Notes: generated from the letters alone by a model not told the origin. Shown: positions 10,968-20,755, numbered from the stretch's first letter. The stretch: 64,000 bases of DNA from Steinernema hermaphroditum (GCA_030435675.1 CM059621.1:9672001-9736000), one strand, 5' to 3'. Program-made: numbers and translations.

Positions 10968-11993
10968 CTAGTTGCTGTTCTCCCGGCGTCGAACTGAATC
11001 CTTTGCCTTTCCGGTTTCGTCGTGACTCGACACATCGGGGCCCAGGCGCATTCGTTTCAACAAGGTGGATGCGACTGGTGTTGTCTTCTCGGACGCTTCG
11101 ACGTAGGCTTTGAGTGTTTCCACGCGCTTCCATCTGCCGTGGCGCATGACTTCGTCAACTGGCGCCCCGTCTGCTATAGCTTGTGTTGCTGCTCCCCCTC
11201 GGGAACCATGGAGCGTGATGTTACTGGGAATGCCCAGCTTGGAGGCGATCCGGATCCACTCTTGACGTGCTACAGCGTATGACATGGGCCTGGAACTCTC
11301 ATTCAGATTGGGGAATACATACGGCGAGTTCGGGGCTCTTTGTAGCCAGATCGACATCAGGTTTACTGCACAGAAGCGGTTTGGCGCGGCTTGGACGATC
11401 ACTTTTCGAGCGCTTCCCTCCTTATTGGTTTTGTCTTTCACAATGCTCAGGACCATCTTATCGATGGAGAGGTCGACGTTGCAGCGGCGTAGCGAAGTTC
11501 CTTCAGATGGTCGTAGGCAGCCGGCGTAGAGCACGGCCAGGAGCGTTAGAATACGGCGATCCTTGATGTCTTCCACCTGCCAGTGTGCGAGTAGGCGAAG
11601 TTCAGTTTCCGAGATCTTCGCTCGGTGTTCCGGAAGCTTCCCTTCGCGCCGGATCCCTTCTAACATGGCTTGTATCCATATGGATTCGGCTGGATTTGGC
11701 CCGGGAAAAAATCTGTAGTACCATTTCAAGGCAGACGACGTTTGCTGCACCGTTGCGACGGAGTTGGACTCAACAAAGAGTTGGGCTAAGAACGCGAGCA
11801 CTTCGCTTTGGGAAGCTTCAATGTGTGCTCGTTCACTTCTCCAAGCTTGAAACTTCTTGACGGCGTTGTTGTACTTGTGGACCGTGGATTTCTCTCGTGA
11901 CGCATGGAGCTTGACCTGGACAACGTGGACGACTTCTCGGGGTACGAATGAGCTGATTGCGGAGCTGACACTCCGAAACGGATCTAAATACAT
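10968..11993 (-). CDS. Tyrosine recombinase of DIRS/PAT/Ngaro type
   Basis: A single 341-codon frame. The N-terminal core-binding-like region holds STVHKYNNAVKKFQAWRSER and FVESNSVATVQQTSSALKWY. The catalytic domain retains all expected residues: Arg in AGCLRPSEG, His-x-x-Arg in LHGSRGGAATQ, His/Trp in MRHGRWKR and Tyr in TLKAYVEAS. This matches the recombinase of DIRS-order retroelements (PAT in nematodes) and not phage integrases, judging by the SRGGAATQ and GRWKRVETLKAYVE context. No reverse transcriptase is adjacent, so this is either a solo recombinase fragment or part of the composite element at 8137-12452. The reading frame is intact. The paralogue at 33735-34525 is broken. Confidence 0.85.
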   Translation of the reverse strand: MYLDPFRSVSSAISSFVPREVVHVVQVKLHASREKSTVHKYNNAVKKFQAWRSERAHIEASQSEVLAFLAQLFVESNSVATVQQTSSALKWYYRFFPGPNPAESIWIQAMLEGIRREGKLPEHRAKISETELRLLAHWQVEDIKDRRILTLLAVLYAGCLRPSEGTSLRRCNVDLSIDKMVLSIVKDKTNKEGSARKVIVQAAPNRFCAVNLMSIWLQRAPNSPYVFPNLNESSRPMSYAVARQEWIRIASKLGIPSNITLHGSRGGAATQAIADGAPVDEVMRHGRWKRVETLKAYVEASEKTTPVASTLLKRMRLGPDVSSHDETGKAKDSVRRRENSN

Positions 11994-12455
11994 GGTCAGG
12001 TTATGCCCGATCGTTCGAAAGTCAAATGTTATGCGTCGTCCTGGGTGGGCCGGGCGGGCTACCTATCTCACCGTGCTCACTATCTCTCTGCAAAACGACT
12101 ACTCTTCGAACAGAAAGCAAGATGACTGCCGTCTGCTTTCTCGGCGCCTACTGCGCTATCTACCGTACCCTTGTCCGGCCAGTCGCGCCGAGACCTATTG
12201 CCAGTTGGAGCGACTGGCTCCGCTGAAATATCTAGATTTGAGGTGTCGATTGATGAGTCGATTGAGTCGACTCATGACTCAGTCGACCCAATCAGTTGAA
12301 TCGTCAATCGAGTCGATTGGGCCGATTGGCCAATCGATTGAAAACCAATCGAATCGTAATCGGCGATTCGATTACTTCAATCGACTGATGATTCAATCAA
12401 TCAATCGATTGAACTAATTAACAGCTCTGGCCACGGCCACCGTTTACACCGGTCC

Positions 12456-13040
12456 CAACGGCGTGCGGTCAAAATGTCCAAAACCAAAATGGCCAATAGA
12501 CAGAATGTCCAACGAAAAAATGTCCAATGACAAAATGTTTTGTTGCACTTTATCTGGGACATCCTGTAATACCTATTACTATCCAGAATTGCTCCGTTGT
12601 ATACCGGAATAAACTATAAAGTGCCTCATACCGTCGTAGAAATCTAGAATTTACAAACATTGCCGCGGAAATTTTGAAATTTAAATTTAAAAAAGCGACC
12701 CTTTGTGCAAACTGGGAGTGTGCCTTTTTAAAGATCTTGAAATATTTTGAAGGCTACTCCATTTTACACGGGACGAAACATAAATAGAGTTTCCTCATAC
12801 GCTTTGTAACCTGCTTACAACAGAAAACCTCGGAAATCCTGTCTTCCTGGTCGTTGGGACCCGGTCAAGTATGTAGGTCAAGTTCGGATCCTAAGTGTCG
12901 AAGGGGGAAGTGATGCTCATAAGCATATAAATGATCTCATCAGATCGCCTACGTAATTTTTGACGCAGAAATCGGTGCTTTGAGTAGTTTGGGGATGCTT
13001 GTGATGAATGTTTACGCAATTTGACGATTGGATGCCTCCA
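12456..13040. other. AT-rich non-coding stretch
   Basis: The stretch contains short CAAAATGTCC-type words (12468-12540) and no usable reading frame, RNA gene or clear repeat boundary. It separates the hAT/recombinase composite from the first MULE minisatellite. Confidence 0.5.
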
Positions 13041-13127
13041 CGACACAACAGCCTCAAAATAAGAGTCGCGACACAACAGCCGCCGACACAACAGCCTGCG
13101 ACACAACAGCCTGCGACACAACAGCCG
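13041..13127. repeat. Minisatellite 1, left arm (unit CGACACAACAGCCTG)
   Basis: Five copies of a CGACACAACAGCC core are present with short variable spacers. It is the inverse of the array at 17794-17882. Confidence 0.85.
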
Positions 13128-13260
13128 CAACCAGTGATGACATGAGTCAAATTTGCCAACAGGCAAATTTTAATAGTAGCAAAAACTACAAATAATAGCA
13201 ACAGTTAACAGCAAAGCTATTCATCACCCATCTTGCGTTTGTTGCGACCGATACTGCCTA

Positions 13261-14090
13261 TTGTATTGCTCACGAAACTCTTCAAAAGCTCCCACCACGA
13301 AAAATTGGCGCGCCATTTCCCGCCTTCGGCAGGTTTACAATGGAAATTGGTGATTATCACAGTTTTCTCGCGAGCTGCGCGATTTCGCTAGAATTTCTGA
13401 GCGTAACTTTGTTCAGCATAACTTTCTGCATCGAATTAACCCGGGTTTGTATCGATCTGAGCGAAATCCACAGAGAAATAAGCTTTACATTAATTTGCCT
13501 TATCAACATCCCGGGTTTTGGCCCATTTCTGGCATAGGACAGGGAACTTTTAAGTGATTTACACAGAACAGCGAACCAGCAAGCATCAAACTAGCAACCA
13601 TAAGGACATATGTAGAGGAGAAACACATGCAGCTACGGTGTTCCTCTTTCGCTGGCTTGCATCATCGGCCATCGGATTCCAAAAGTGGAGAATACTCAGA
13701 GTCGAGCTCTGAGTCGTCTTAACTGTACTTGCTTGATGTTATTGTTGATAGTTTGATGCTTGCTGGTTCGCTGTTCTGTGTAAATCACTTAAAAGTTCCC
13801 TGTCCTATGCCAGAAATGGGCCAAAACCCGGGATGTTGATAAGGCAAATTAATGTAAAGCTTATTTCTCTGTGGATTTCGCTCAGATCGATACAAACCCG
13901 GGTTCATTCGATGCAGAAAGTTACGCTGAACAAAGTTACGCTCAGAAATTCTAGCGAAATCGCGCAGCTCGCGAGAAAACTGTGATAATCACCAATTTCC
14001 ATTGTAAACCTGCCGATGGCAGGAAATGGCGCGCCAATTTTTCGTGGCGGGACCTTTCCGAATTTCGGAAGAGTTTCGTGAGCAATACAA
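13261..14090. mobile_element. Long-inverted-repeat MITE family L, copy 1 (TA target)
   Basis: TTGTATTGCTCACGAAACTC begins at 13261 and its inverse ends at 14090. TA flanks both ends (13259-13260 and 14091-14092). The arms are about 330 bp each, nearly perfect, and share GGCGCGCC and CCCGGGTTT words. The loop (about 13600-13745) is unique. A shorter relative lies at 54602-55270. No coding capacity. Confidence 0.88.
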
Positions 14091-14117
14091 TAGGATATCA
14101 GCGAAGCTGTTAAGACA

Positions 14118-14245
14118 ACAGGGGTCGCCCTTCGGGCTCGCTTTAAATCAATAGGCATAGTCCTAAGCCGGAGCCTAAGCCGAGCCAGGATCTTAGGCCA
14201 CATGCAAAATGAATACGGGGCTCGCTTCGCTCGCCCGCAACGCCG
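14118..14245. repeat. Dispersed repeat D, copy 2
   Basis: The same blocks as at 5556-5730 are present: GGGTCGCCCTTCGGGCTCGC, then ATAGTCCTAAGCCGGAGCCT, then GAATACGGGGCTCGCTTCGC. It sits between MITE L and minisatellite 2. Confidence 0.65.
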
Positions 14246-14287
14246 ATAAGCACGAAAAAGCAGCAAATAGCAACGTAAAGGTGATGC

Positions 14288-15224
14288 GAAAATTGAGCCG
14301 CGGAAAATTGAGCCGCGGAAAATTGAGCCGCGGAAAATTGTGCCGCGGAAAATTGAGCCGCGGAAAATTGTGCCGCGGAAAATTGAGCCGCGGAAAATTG
14401 TGCCGCGGAAAATTGAGCCGGAGAAAATTGAGCCGCGGAAAATTGAGCCACGGAATATTCAGCCGCGGAATATTCAGCCAGCGAAAATTGAGCCGGAGAA
14501 AATTGAGCCGCGGAAAATTGTGCCGCGGAAAATTGAGCAGCGGAAAATTGAGCCGCGGAAAATTGTGCCGCGGAAAATTGAGCCGCGGAAAATTGTGTCG
14601 CGGAAAATTGAGCCGCGGAAAATTGTGCCGCGGAAAATTGAGCCGCGGAAAATTGTGTCGCGGAAAATTGAGCCGCGGAAAATTGTGTCGCGGAAAATTG
14701 AGCCGGAGAAAATTGAGCCGCGGAAAATTGAGCCGCGGAAAATTGAGCCGGAGAAAATTGAGCCGCGGAAAATTGAGCCGCGGAAAATTGTGCCGCGGAA
14801 AATTGAGCCGGAGAAAATTGAGCCGCGGAAAATTGAGCCGGAGAAAATTGAGCCGCGGAAAATTGAGCCGCGGAAAATTGTGCCGCGGAAAATTGAGCCG
14901 GAGAAAATTGAGCCGCGGAAAATTGAGCCGGAGAAAATTGAGCCGCGGAAAATTGAGCAGCGGAAAATTGAGCCGCGGAAAATTGTGCCGCGGAAAATTG
15001 AGCCGCGGAAAATTGTGCCGCGGAAAATTGAGCCGCGGAAAATTGAGCCGCGGAAAATTGTGCCGCGGAAAATTGAGCCGCGGAAAATTGAGCCGCGGAA
15101 AATTGAGCCGGAGAAAATTGAGCCGCGGAAAATTGAGCCGCGGAAAATTGAGCCACGGAATATTCAGCCGCGGAATATTCAGCCAGCGAAAACTGAGCCA
15201 AAGAAAATTCAGCCGCGGAATATT
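14288..15224. repeat. Minisatellite 2, left arm (15-bp unit GCCGCGGAAAATTGA)
   Basis: About 62 units of 15 bp are present. Variants are TGCCGCGGAAAATTG, AGCCGGAGAAAATTG, AGCCACGGAATATTC and AGCCGCGGAATATTC. Because 15 is a multiple of three and the unit lacks stops in most frames, it leaves long open frames on both strands (SRGKL, EPRKI, FSAAQ and NFPRL repeats). These are not genes. Confidence 0.95.
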
Positions 15225-15288
15225 AGGGATCCCTGTAAATGTAGGTTTTAACACGTCTCATGACAACAAAGCGAACAAATCAACATAG

Positions 15289-17298
15289 TCAGTATTTGCA
15301 TAGGGCGTTCTGGAATACGCCCAGGTGTTGGACGTAGCTTCGGCTACCGGCATCCGTTGCGTCAAACAGTTCTACCGTCTCCTGTATAATCTTGTCGACG
15401 CGAAGATACTTCTTAATCCGTGCACGAACAGCTATTCCTTCGGATGGATTTATTCGGTACCTCTGAATGCGAGATTGAGCATCGAGTTCTTCTTCTTTTA
15501 ATTCGAATATAAGAGTCGACAACGGCGGATTAACCTTTCGGAACCTCTTATTGAGCGCTGAATGCCAACCTGAAACGAAGTTGTGGATCGCCGTTGAATA
15601 TCGGTAAAATGAGTTACCTTCAATGGCGTTGGGAGTCTCACTCGTGTCGCAGTGGCGAGCGGTCGGTCCCTCCGGTCGCTCTCTGAGTGTCTGGTTTGGT
15701 CAAATGGCAAACCCTGTGTCGTGTATGAGTTTTCCGGCTTCCAGAGGGAATTGGGACACCCGGAAGCCGTAGTCCCACCACCGCTGACAACAAGATGTCC
15801 GACGCCAGGAATCTGGCAGCGCGAGATGTCATCCCGAAGGTCGCCGACGCCCTGAGGACACCATGAGCACCGAATATGCAACTCTCGGAACACGGACTCA
15901 TCTCTCCGAAGCAGAGGCGAGCCCCGAAGCTACCCCAGTGGTCCAAACGCCCGCGAAGAAGATGTTCCACCGCCATTTCCGATGTTTTGCTGATTCTCAG
16001 ATGCCCCATGAAGCGCGCCGTCTACGACCGGTTCGACACCACCGCTACGCCAAGGATGAAGCAATGAGACATCCTCTGTTTGTATATTATTCGGTGTCAT
16101 GCAAGGCGAAATGCCTTTGAGTTGTGAATAAAGTCAAAGTCAATGGCGTTGTTGGTGCGGCCTAAGTGCGTTTCCACCGTGTCGTGGACATTCCAGTCTT
16201 CTACGGTGAATCTGGCGATCTCGTTGCTCCCGATGTACGTGTCGTTGAAGTATTCGAACAGATCATTTAATGGCGGGATATCCATGGGTGCCGAGCGCTT
16301 TATTTCATCAAAGCCGAGTGAAACTTCGTCCGGCTTCAGGAAGGCTAGAGCTGACAAGCTGCGGATTGCGCGTCGCACTTCGGTTTCGTCAGCGTATAAC
16401 TGTTGCAATCCCAAAGCCTGCACTTTTCGCCAAACCGACTGGCTCAAATGGAACAAACAAGACCTGATTTTCACTGCAGGCCATACTGTTCTGGCGGCAT
16501 TCTGGGCTCCGGCCTCAAAGTCTGTATTACAGATTACATCAAAATATACCATGAGATAACACTTACCCGTCATAAATGTAGCAGGGTTGGTCCCAAGCCC
16601 TGCTGGAAACTTGACGGGCACACGGAGAAAGTGCCGTCAGCAGACCAGTCCCGATATTCGCGCATCCGTTGAAGGGAACGCTGTGATCCGAAAACGAAGA
16701 AGATGTCGCGATTTGGCTGAGATGCGCGCGAGTCAAACAGTAGAAACGAACTGCCTAGACTTCGAATATAGCTTCGATTATCAAACATATATTCACGTAC
16801 CATCTTGAAAACTAACGAGCTCCTCGGGAAGGACGATCTTGATAGCGTCACGCGAGTTTGCTTCCGAAAATCCCTTGATCGAGCAGGAATTGTTGATGTT
16901 TCTCATCATTGTCGATCTTGCCGGCATCAGATTCAGTTGCTCTTCTTCGAGTCCGCGGTTTACCTCCTGTACAATACTTCTTGTGCTTCTTCCGCTGTCA
17001 TTTCCGCCGCTTCCTTTAGCTATTGCGATACGAGATCGAACCTAGACTGCAGATGCATTATGAACAGAGCACTGCCACTTACTTCTTGTTTTGATGGCTC
17101 TGGTGGATGAGAATGGGGCTTTCCACCTGCTCGAGGCGCCACGGTAGTGGATTCATTTGGTCCAACAGCCCGCGCAGAACAGCCTCTACGCGTGCATCTC
17201 CAGAAACTGCGTTCTCCATCGGCGCTGTGCTCAGCGAACCGGTATTCGTATCCGTCGTGGTACGCAAGACGCTTCCCTCTCTCAGTCCTGGGAGCCAT
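15289..17298 (-). pseudogene. MULE transposase with FLYWCH finger, broken by an insertion
   Basis: The gene starts at ATG 17298 after a TTGTTTAG acceptor. An N-terminal FLYWCH-type zinc finger (GYEYRFAEHSADGERSFWRC then CSARAVG) is followed by the MULE domain: DWSADGTFSVCPSSFQQG, DFEAGAQNAARTVWPAVKIR, CLFHLSQSVWRKVQALGLQ and WNVHDTVETHLGRTNNAI. The expected RTNNAIEGWHSALNKRF block is reached only by removing the 508-bp insertion at 15632-16139 and a 45-bp GTAACT...TTTCAG intron. The C-terminal exon ends at 15289. Apart from the insertion and some unresolved small introns, the protein looks well preserved. FLYWCH plus MULE is a known transposase architecture in animals. The gene is inactivated by the insertion in a coding exon. 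Confidence 0.85.
15632..16139 (+). mobile_element. Retroposed insertion with 12-bp target duplication
   Basis: TCAATGGCGTTG is present at 15620-15631 and again at 16140-16151. Between them lie 508 bp that end in GTGAATAAAGTCAAAG, that is, an AATAAA followed by a short tail. It splits the conserved RTNNAIEG motif of the MULE gene. A related sequence ending in AATAAACTCGTGAAACTCG lies at about 37905-38575. It is probably a LINE 3' fragment or SINE; no reverse transcriptase is encoded. Confidence 0.75.
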
Positions 17299-17420
17299 GC
17301 CTAAACAACAAATGTAGATGGATCCACTCAAAAAAATGTAAATGGATCCACTCACTGTGTGCGTTGCCTGCGACATCGTTGCAGAATCCAGCGCATTCAA
17401 CCACCGTGCAGGAAATGTCA

Positions 17421-17724
17421 TCCGCGGCTGAATATTCCGCGGCTGAATTTTCTTTGGCTCAGTTTTCGCTGGCTGAATATTCCGCGGCTGAATATTCCGC
17501 GGCTCAATTTTCCGCGGCTCAATTTTCTCCGGCTCAATTTTCCGCGGCTGAATATTCCGCGGCTGAATATTCCGCGGCTGAATATTCCGCGGCTGAATAT
17601 TCCGCGGCTGAATTTTCTTTGGCTCAGTTTTCGCTGGCTGAATATTCCGCGGCTGAATATTCCGCGGCTCAATTTTCCGCGGCTCAATTTTCTCCGGCTC
17701 AGTTTTCCGCGGCTCAATTTTCGT
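17421..17724. repeat. Minisatellite 2, right arm (inverse orientation)
   Basis: About 20 units of 15 bp of the form TCAATTTTCCGCGGC are present. They are the inverse of 14288-15224, including the same rare units at the inner edge. The array lies just upstream of the MULE start codon. Confidence 0.95.
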
Positions 17725-17793
17725 ACAACCCAACGTAAAACAACAAATGGCAACGTAAAGCAACAAATGACAACATGTCGTCATTCACTGGTT

Positions 17794-17882
17794 GCGGCTG
17801 TTGTGTCGGCGGCTGTTGTGTCGCGGCTGTTGTGTCGCGGCTGTTGTGTCGGTGGCTGTTGTGTCGCCGGCTGTTGTGTCGT
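17794..17882. repeat. Minisatellite 1, right arm (unit GGCTGTTGTGTCGCG)
   Basis: Six copies of GGCTGTTGTGTCG are present, the inverse of 13041-13127. The array forms the outer end of the right MULE terminus. Confidence 0.85.
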
Positions 17883-18134
17883 CTCACGCGATTGGATAGG
17901 TTTTCGGCGCTGAAAACGACGAACGAACATGCGAACTTCGTGCGCTCGTTTCGTCGTTTTCAATGCGCTTTATCAAATTTCTGAGTCCCACAACGAGATG
18001 AATGAAGGCCGATTTTGTGATCAAAAAAACAGAGTATGTATGCCGTTATTTTCCATGCTCTATCCAGATGTGAAATTCGTTCTGTGAAAATATTCGCAGA
18101 TCACCTTAAACGGCTGAAAAAATAGGTGAACTTA

Positions 18135-19028
18135 TTGGGTTGGAAAGTTGAAAATGTCCCATTTTAAAAATGAAACTTTTATCCCTATAAAGACAAATAT
18201 TTCACTCAGTACAATCACCATTAACCGCAGCCCATTTCACGGACAGGAGCCAGAAGCCATGCTTACAGAAAATGCTGGGTTTGGGATCGAAAAATGTTTT
18301 GGTCCAATATTCGACCTCGTTACCTATTTCGGAGTGATTTCCTCTGTTGCAGTCACTTACGGATGAACACAGGTGAGGGTTAGATAGAGCTAAAAGAGTG
18401 CTATATGAATGTTCAAACAAGAATCTCTGAGCTCAAAATGAAGAGTCATTCTGAGGGTCAACTTGAAAATGTGAGGTCTAAGGCACAATTCCTGAAGTGT
18501 AGTTTTTTTAATATTTGACCTCTGTTTCCGTAAAGTAGAAGTGAACTCGTGGAGTCACTATGTGGGCATGTTAGCTGTAAGTGTCGCCCACATGCTGCAT
18601 GTCTCCATTCCCTGTTATATAACTTAACTCCCTGGAACCATTGGAGTTAGCAGAACATGGTGGTCGGACAAGGCCATCTTTTGGAGATTTGAACATGTGC
18701 TGGTATATGACGGGTACAGCGATAGGTGCATTCGGCAGGCAAGACACAAGGAAGCTCGTGGTTAAAAGTGGTCACCGTCAATCACACAATTAATACCATA
18801 GGAAGTCCATATATCACTTCGCATTTCGCAATTTGTATGTGAAAAATTTTTCGTCATGTGATATAAATGAGTAAAAAAATTATAGTTGGCGCATGGATGA
18901 GGGATGGCCATGGTCGACCGAGGCACGCGCATGAGTGGCGAACACAACCCGCCCTTCGCTTTGCAAACAGACCAGACAGTACGAGAATAGACGCGAATAA
19001 AAAATGGGACATTTTCAACTTTCCAACC
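18135..19028. mobile_element. Mariner-type non-autonomous element (TA target)
   Basis: TTGGGTTGGAAAGTTGAAAA opens at 18135. AATGGGACATTTTCAACTTT near the right end, followed by CCAACC, is its inverse. TA flanks both sides (18133-18134 and 19029-19030). The right end has lost three bases of the terminus. No transposase frame is visible across about 890 bp. Confidence 0.75.
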
Positions 19029-19242
19029 TACAGGGAGATCCATAAATACTGTCACGCGTAAGCCACTCATAAAACCACTCACAACTTTTCAGAGAACGCA
19101 CAAACCGACCCGTTTTATGTGCCATTTGAAAGCGCAGAAATTTCTAAACTAGATACAATTACTCGCATTCAAAATGACTTCCTTCTGCGGTAATGCAAGC
19201 GTCCAAACGTTTCCGGAAATTCCTCAAAATCGCCGCAGCTGA

Positions 19243-19762
19243 CAAGGGAACATCCCCAAGTGCCCGTCGAGTTAGGAGCTGAGATGTGGCGCGGCTTGTA
19301 GGCGGTCTTCTAACTAAGAAAACGCACATAGTCTCACCGGCCATAAATCAGTCGGGCTACCATAAAGATGGTCATGAAGTTGCAAAAAATTGTAAGGTCT
19401 CCTGGTGCGATGTCCCTGACTCGTCAGAATATACGGTTTTCATGTCAGTTTTTTGTCATTTTTTGACCCCTTTTCTTGCTAAAAGAACATGGTTGTTAAC
19501 TGGTAATGTTAATTTTGGCTCTAAATGCCGAAATCCTTAAAAACCCCGTCCAAAATCGGACAAAAATACCGTATATTCTGACTAGTCAGGGACATCGCAC
19601 CAGGAGACCTTACAATTTTTTGCAACTTCATGACCATCTTTATGGTAGCCCGACTGATTTATGGCCGGTGAGACTATGTGCGTTTTCTTAGTTAGAAGAC
19701 CGCCTACAAGCCGCGCCACATCTCAGCTCCTAACTCGTCGGGCACTTGGGGATGTTCCCTTG
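19243..19762. mobile_element. MITE family C copy 2 (CAAGGG termini, TGA target duplication)
   Basis: CAAGGGAACATCCCCAAGTG begins at 19243 and its inverse ends at 19762. TGA flanks both sides (19240-19242 and 19763-19765). The element is an almost perfect 250-bp-arm hairpin with a short loop near 19500. No gene. Confidence 0.88.
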
Positions 19763-19765
19763 TGA

Positions 19766-20388
19766 GCCGCGGCGACGCCCTGCAGCGAATCCTGTTCACG
19801 GATGAGAAGATCTTCACAGTTGAACCGTATCGGAACAGTCAGAACCGACGCGAGCTGCTCCCGAAAGGCTCCCCGCGCATCGTCAAAGCCGAAAACACCC
19901 ATTTCCCGAAGTCGGTCATGGTTTGAGGAGGGATTTCCGGTTTGGGGAAGACCAAGCTGGTTTTCGTCCCAAAGGGAGTGAAGATCAACGTGGACACCTA
20001 CCGGGAGATGATTTTGGAAGACGCCGTGCTTCCCTGGGCCGAGGAGAACGCCGAAAACATTGACTGGAGGCTGCAACAGGACTGGGCACCGGCCCACGGT
20101 GCCAAGAAGACCGTCGAGTGGTGCGAGGCCAACCTCCCAGGCTTCTGGACGAAGAGCGTTTGGCCCTCGAATTCCCCAGATTTGAACCCGCTCGATTTTG
20201 CAATCTGGGGGATCTTGGAGCAGAAGGCTTGCGCTATCAAGCACAAGTCAATCGACTCTCTGAAGCGCGCTCTGGAGAAGGCCTGGGAAGAAATCACCCC
20301 AGAAATGATCGCGGCCATTTTGAAGAACTTCCGAAAACGTTTGGACGCCTGCATTGAAGCCAAAGGTGGCCATTTCGAATGTTCTTGA
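19766..20388 (+). pseudogene. Tc1/maT-like transposase, C-terminal part with nonsense codon
   Basis: The frame reads RILFTDEKIFTVEP (first catalytic Asp), then KSVMV followed by TGA at 19924-19926 where the family has Trp (VMVWGGIS), then GGISGLGKTKLVFVPKGVK. It continues through WRLQQDWAPAHGAKKTVEWC (second Asp) and WPSNSPDLNPLDFAIWGILE (third acidic residue is Asp) and ends NFRKRLDACIEAKGGHFECS. The DNA-binding N-terminus is absent. The nonsense codon and missing N-terminus make it inactive. The D,D spacing and terminal Asp resemble maT-type more than classical Tc1 (Glu). Confidence 0.85.
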
Positions 20389-20755
20389 TTGTAACTTGTT
20401 CAGAATTTCATGCTCTTTCGAATGGTATAAAAAACAGGTTGTTTTGTCAGTCGTGGGAAAAGTTGGCGTTGTTTTTATGTGTGACACTATTTATGGATCA
20501 CCCTGTAATATCATTGCTGGACACACTGTAAGCCCAGTTCAGCTTACAAACTCAGGCCGGGTCTTATTCCACGCACCAAGTTCAGCGCTAAATGTGTCTC
20601 AAACGATTTTGTCGAAAAATACGGTTGGACGTTGGAGGAAAAGTCGTTGCAGATGAACCGTTCAGCCAGTAAAGTGGACACTGGAAGGCTCAAGAGGCGG
20701 AGAATATAGAAATTTATTAGAGTCAGATCATTTTGGGTGTGCGAGGTCAGAAGAA

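Larger units (their letters stand above)
8137..12452. mobile_element. 4.3-kb inverted-repeat composite holding hAT transposase and tyrosine recombinase
   Basis: The outer ends are CCGGTGTAAACGGTGGCC (8137) and its inverse ending at 12452. Inside them, about 150-190 bp of Watson-Crick inverted repeat built of CAATCG/CGATTG words is present at 8225-8375 and 12240-12425. Two minus-strand coding regions lie between: a hAT transposase lacking its extreme N-terminus (8734-10815) and a tyrosine recombinase (10968-11993). A clean 8-bp target duplication was not found (CACAACAC versus TCCCAACG). The recombinase part may have inserted into the hAT element; both then sit in one inverted-repeat frame. 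Confidence 0.6.
13041..17882. mobile_element. Mutator-like element (MULE) with mirrored minisatellite inverted termini
   Basis: A central minus-strand MULE transposase gene (15289-17298) is bracketed by two tandem-repeat blocks in mirror order. From outside inwards, each side has a CGACACAACAGCC minisatellite, a spacer with GCAACCAGTGA...ATGACA and CAACGTAAAG, then a 15-bp GCCGCGGAAAATTGA minisatellite. The innermost units are the same on both sides in inverted sense, including the rare variants CAGCGAAAACTGAGCC and AAAGAAAATTCAGCC. The left arm carries a later MITE (13261-14090) and dispersed repeat D. The transposase carries a retroposed insertion (15632-16139). An 8-11-bp target duplication was not found. 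Confidence 0.75.
19031..20505 (+). mobile_element. Tc1/maT-like element, rearranged
   Basis: The left end (CAGGGAGATCCATAAATACT) and right end (TATTTATGGATCACCCTG) are inverse to each other and flanked by TA. The left end abuts the TA of the mariner-type element before it. The left arm (19159-19242) contains an inverted copy of the transposase C-terminal coding region, so a foldback rearrangement has replaced the N-terminal half of the gene. A family C MITE (19243-19762) is nested at the junction. Confidence 0.75.

Noticed and set aside
13041..13127. CRISPR array
   Set aside because: Units are joined with almost no spacer and the genome is eukaryotic; it is a minisatellite.
14143..15288. Long open frames of 300-359 codons on both strands (SRGKL, EPRKI, AAQFS and NFPRL repeats)
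   Set aside because: They are produced by the 15-bp tandem array, which has no stop in most frames; they do not resemble proteins and the same effect occurs at 17421-17724.
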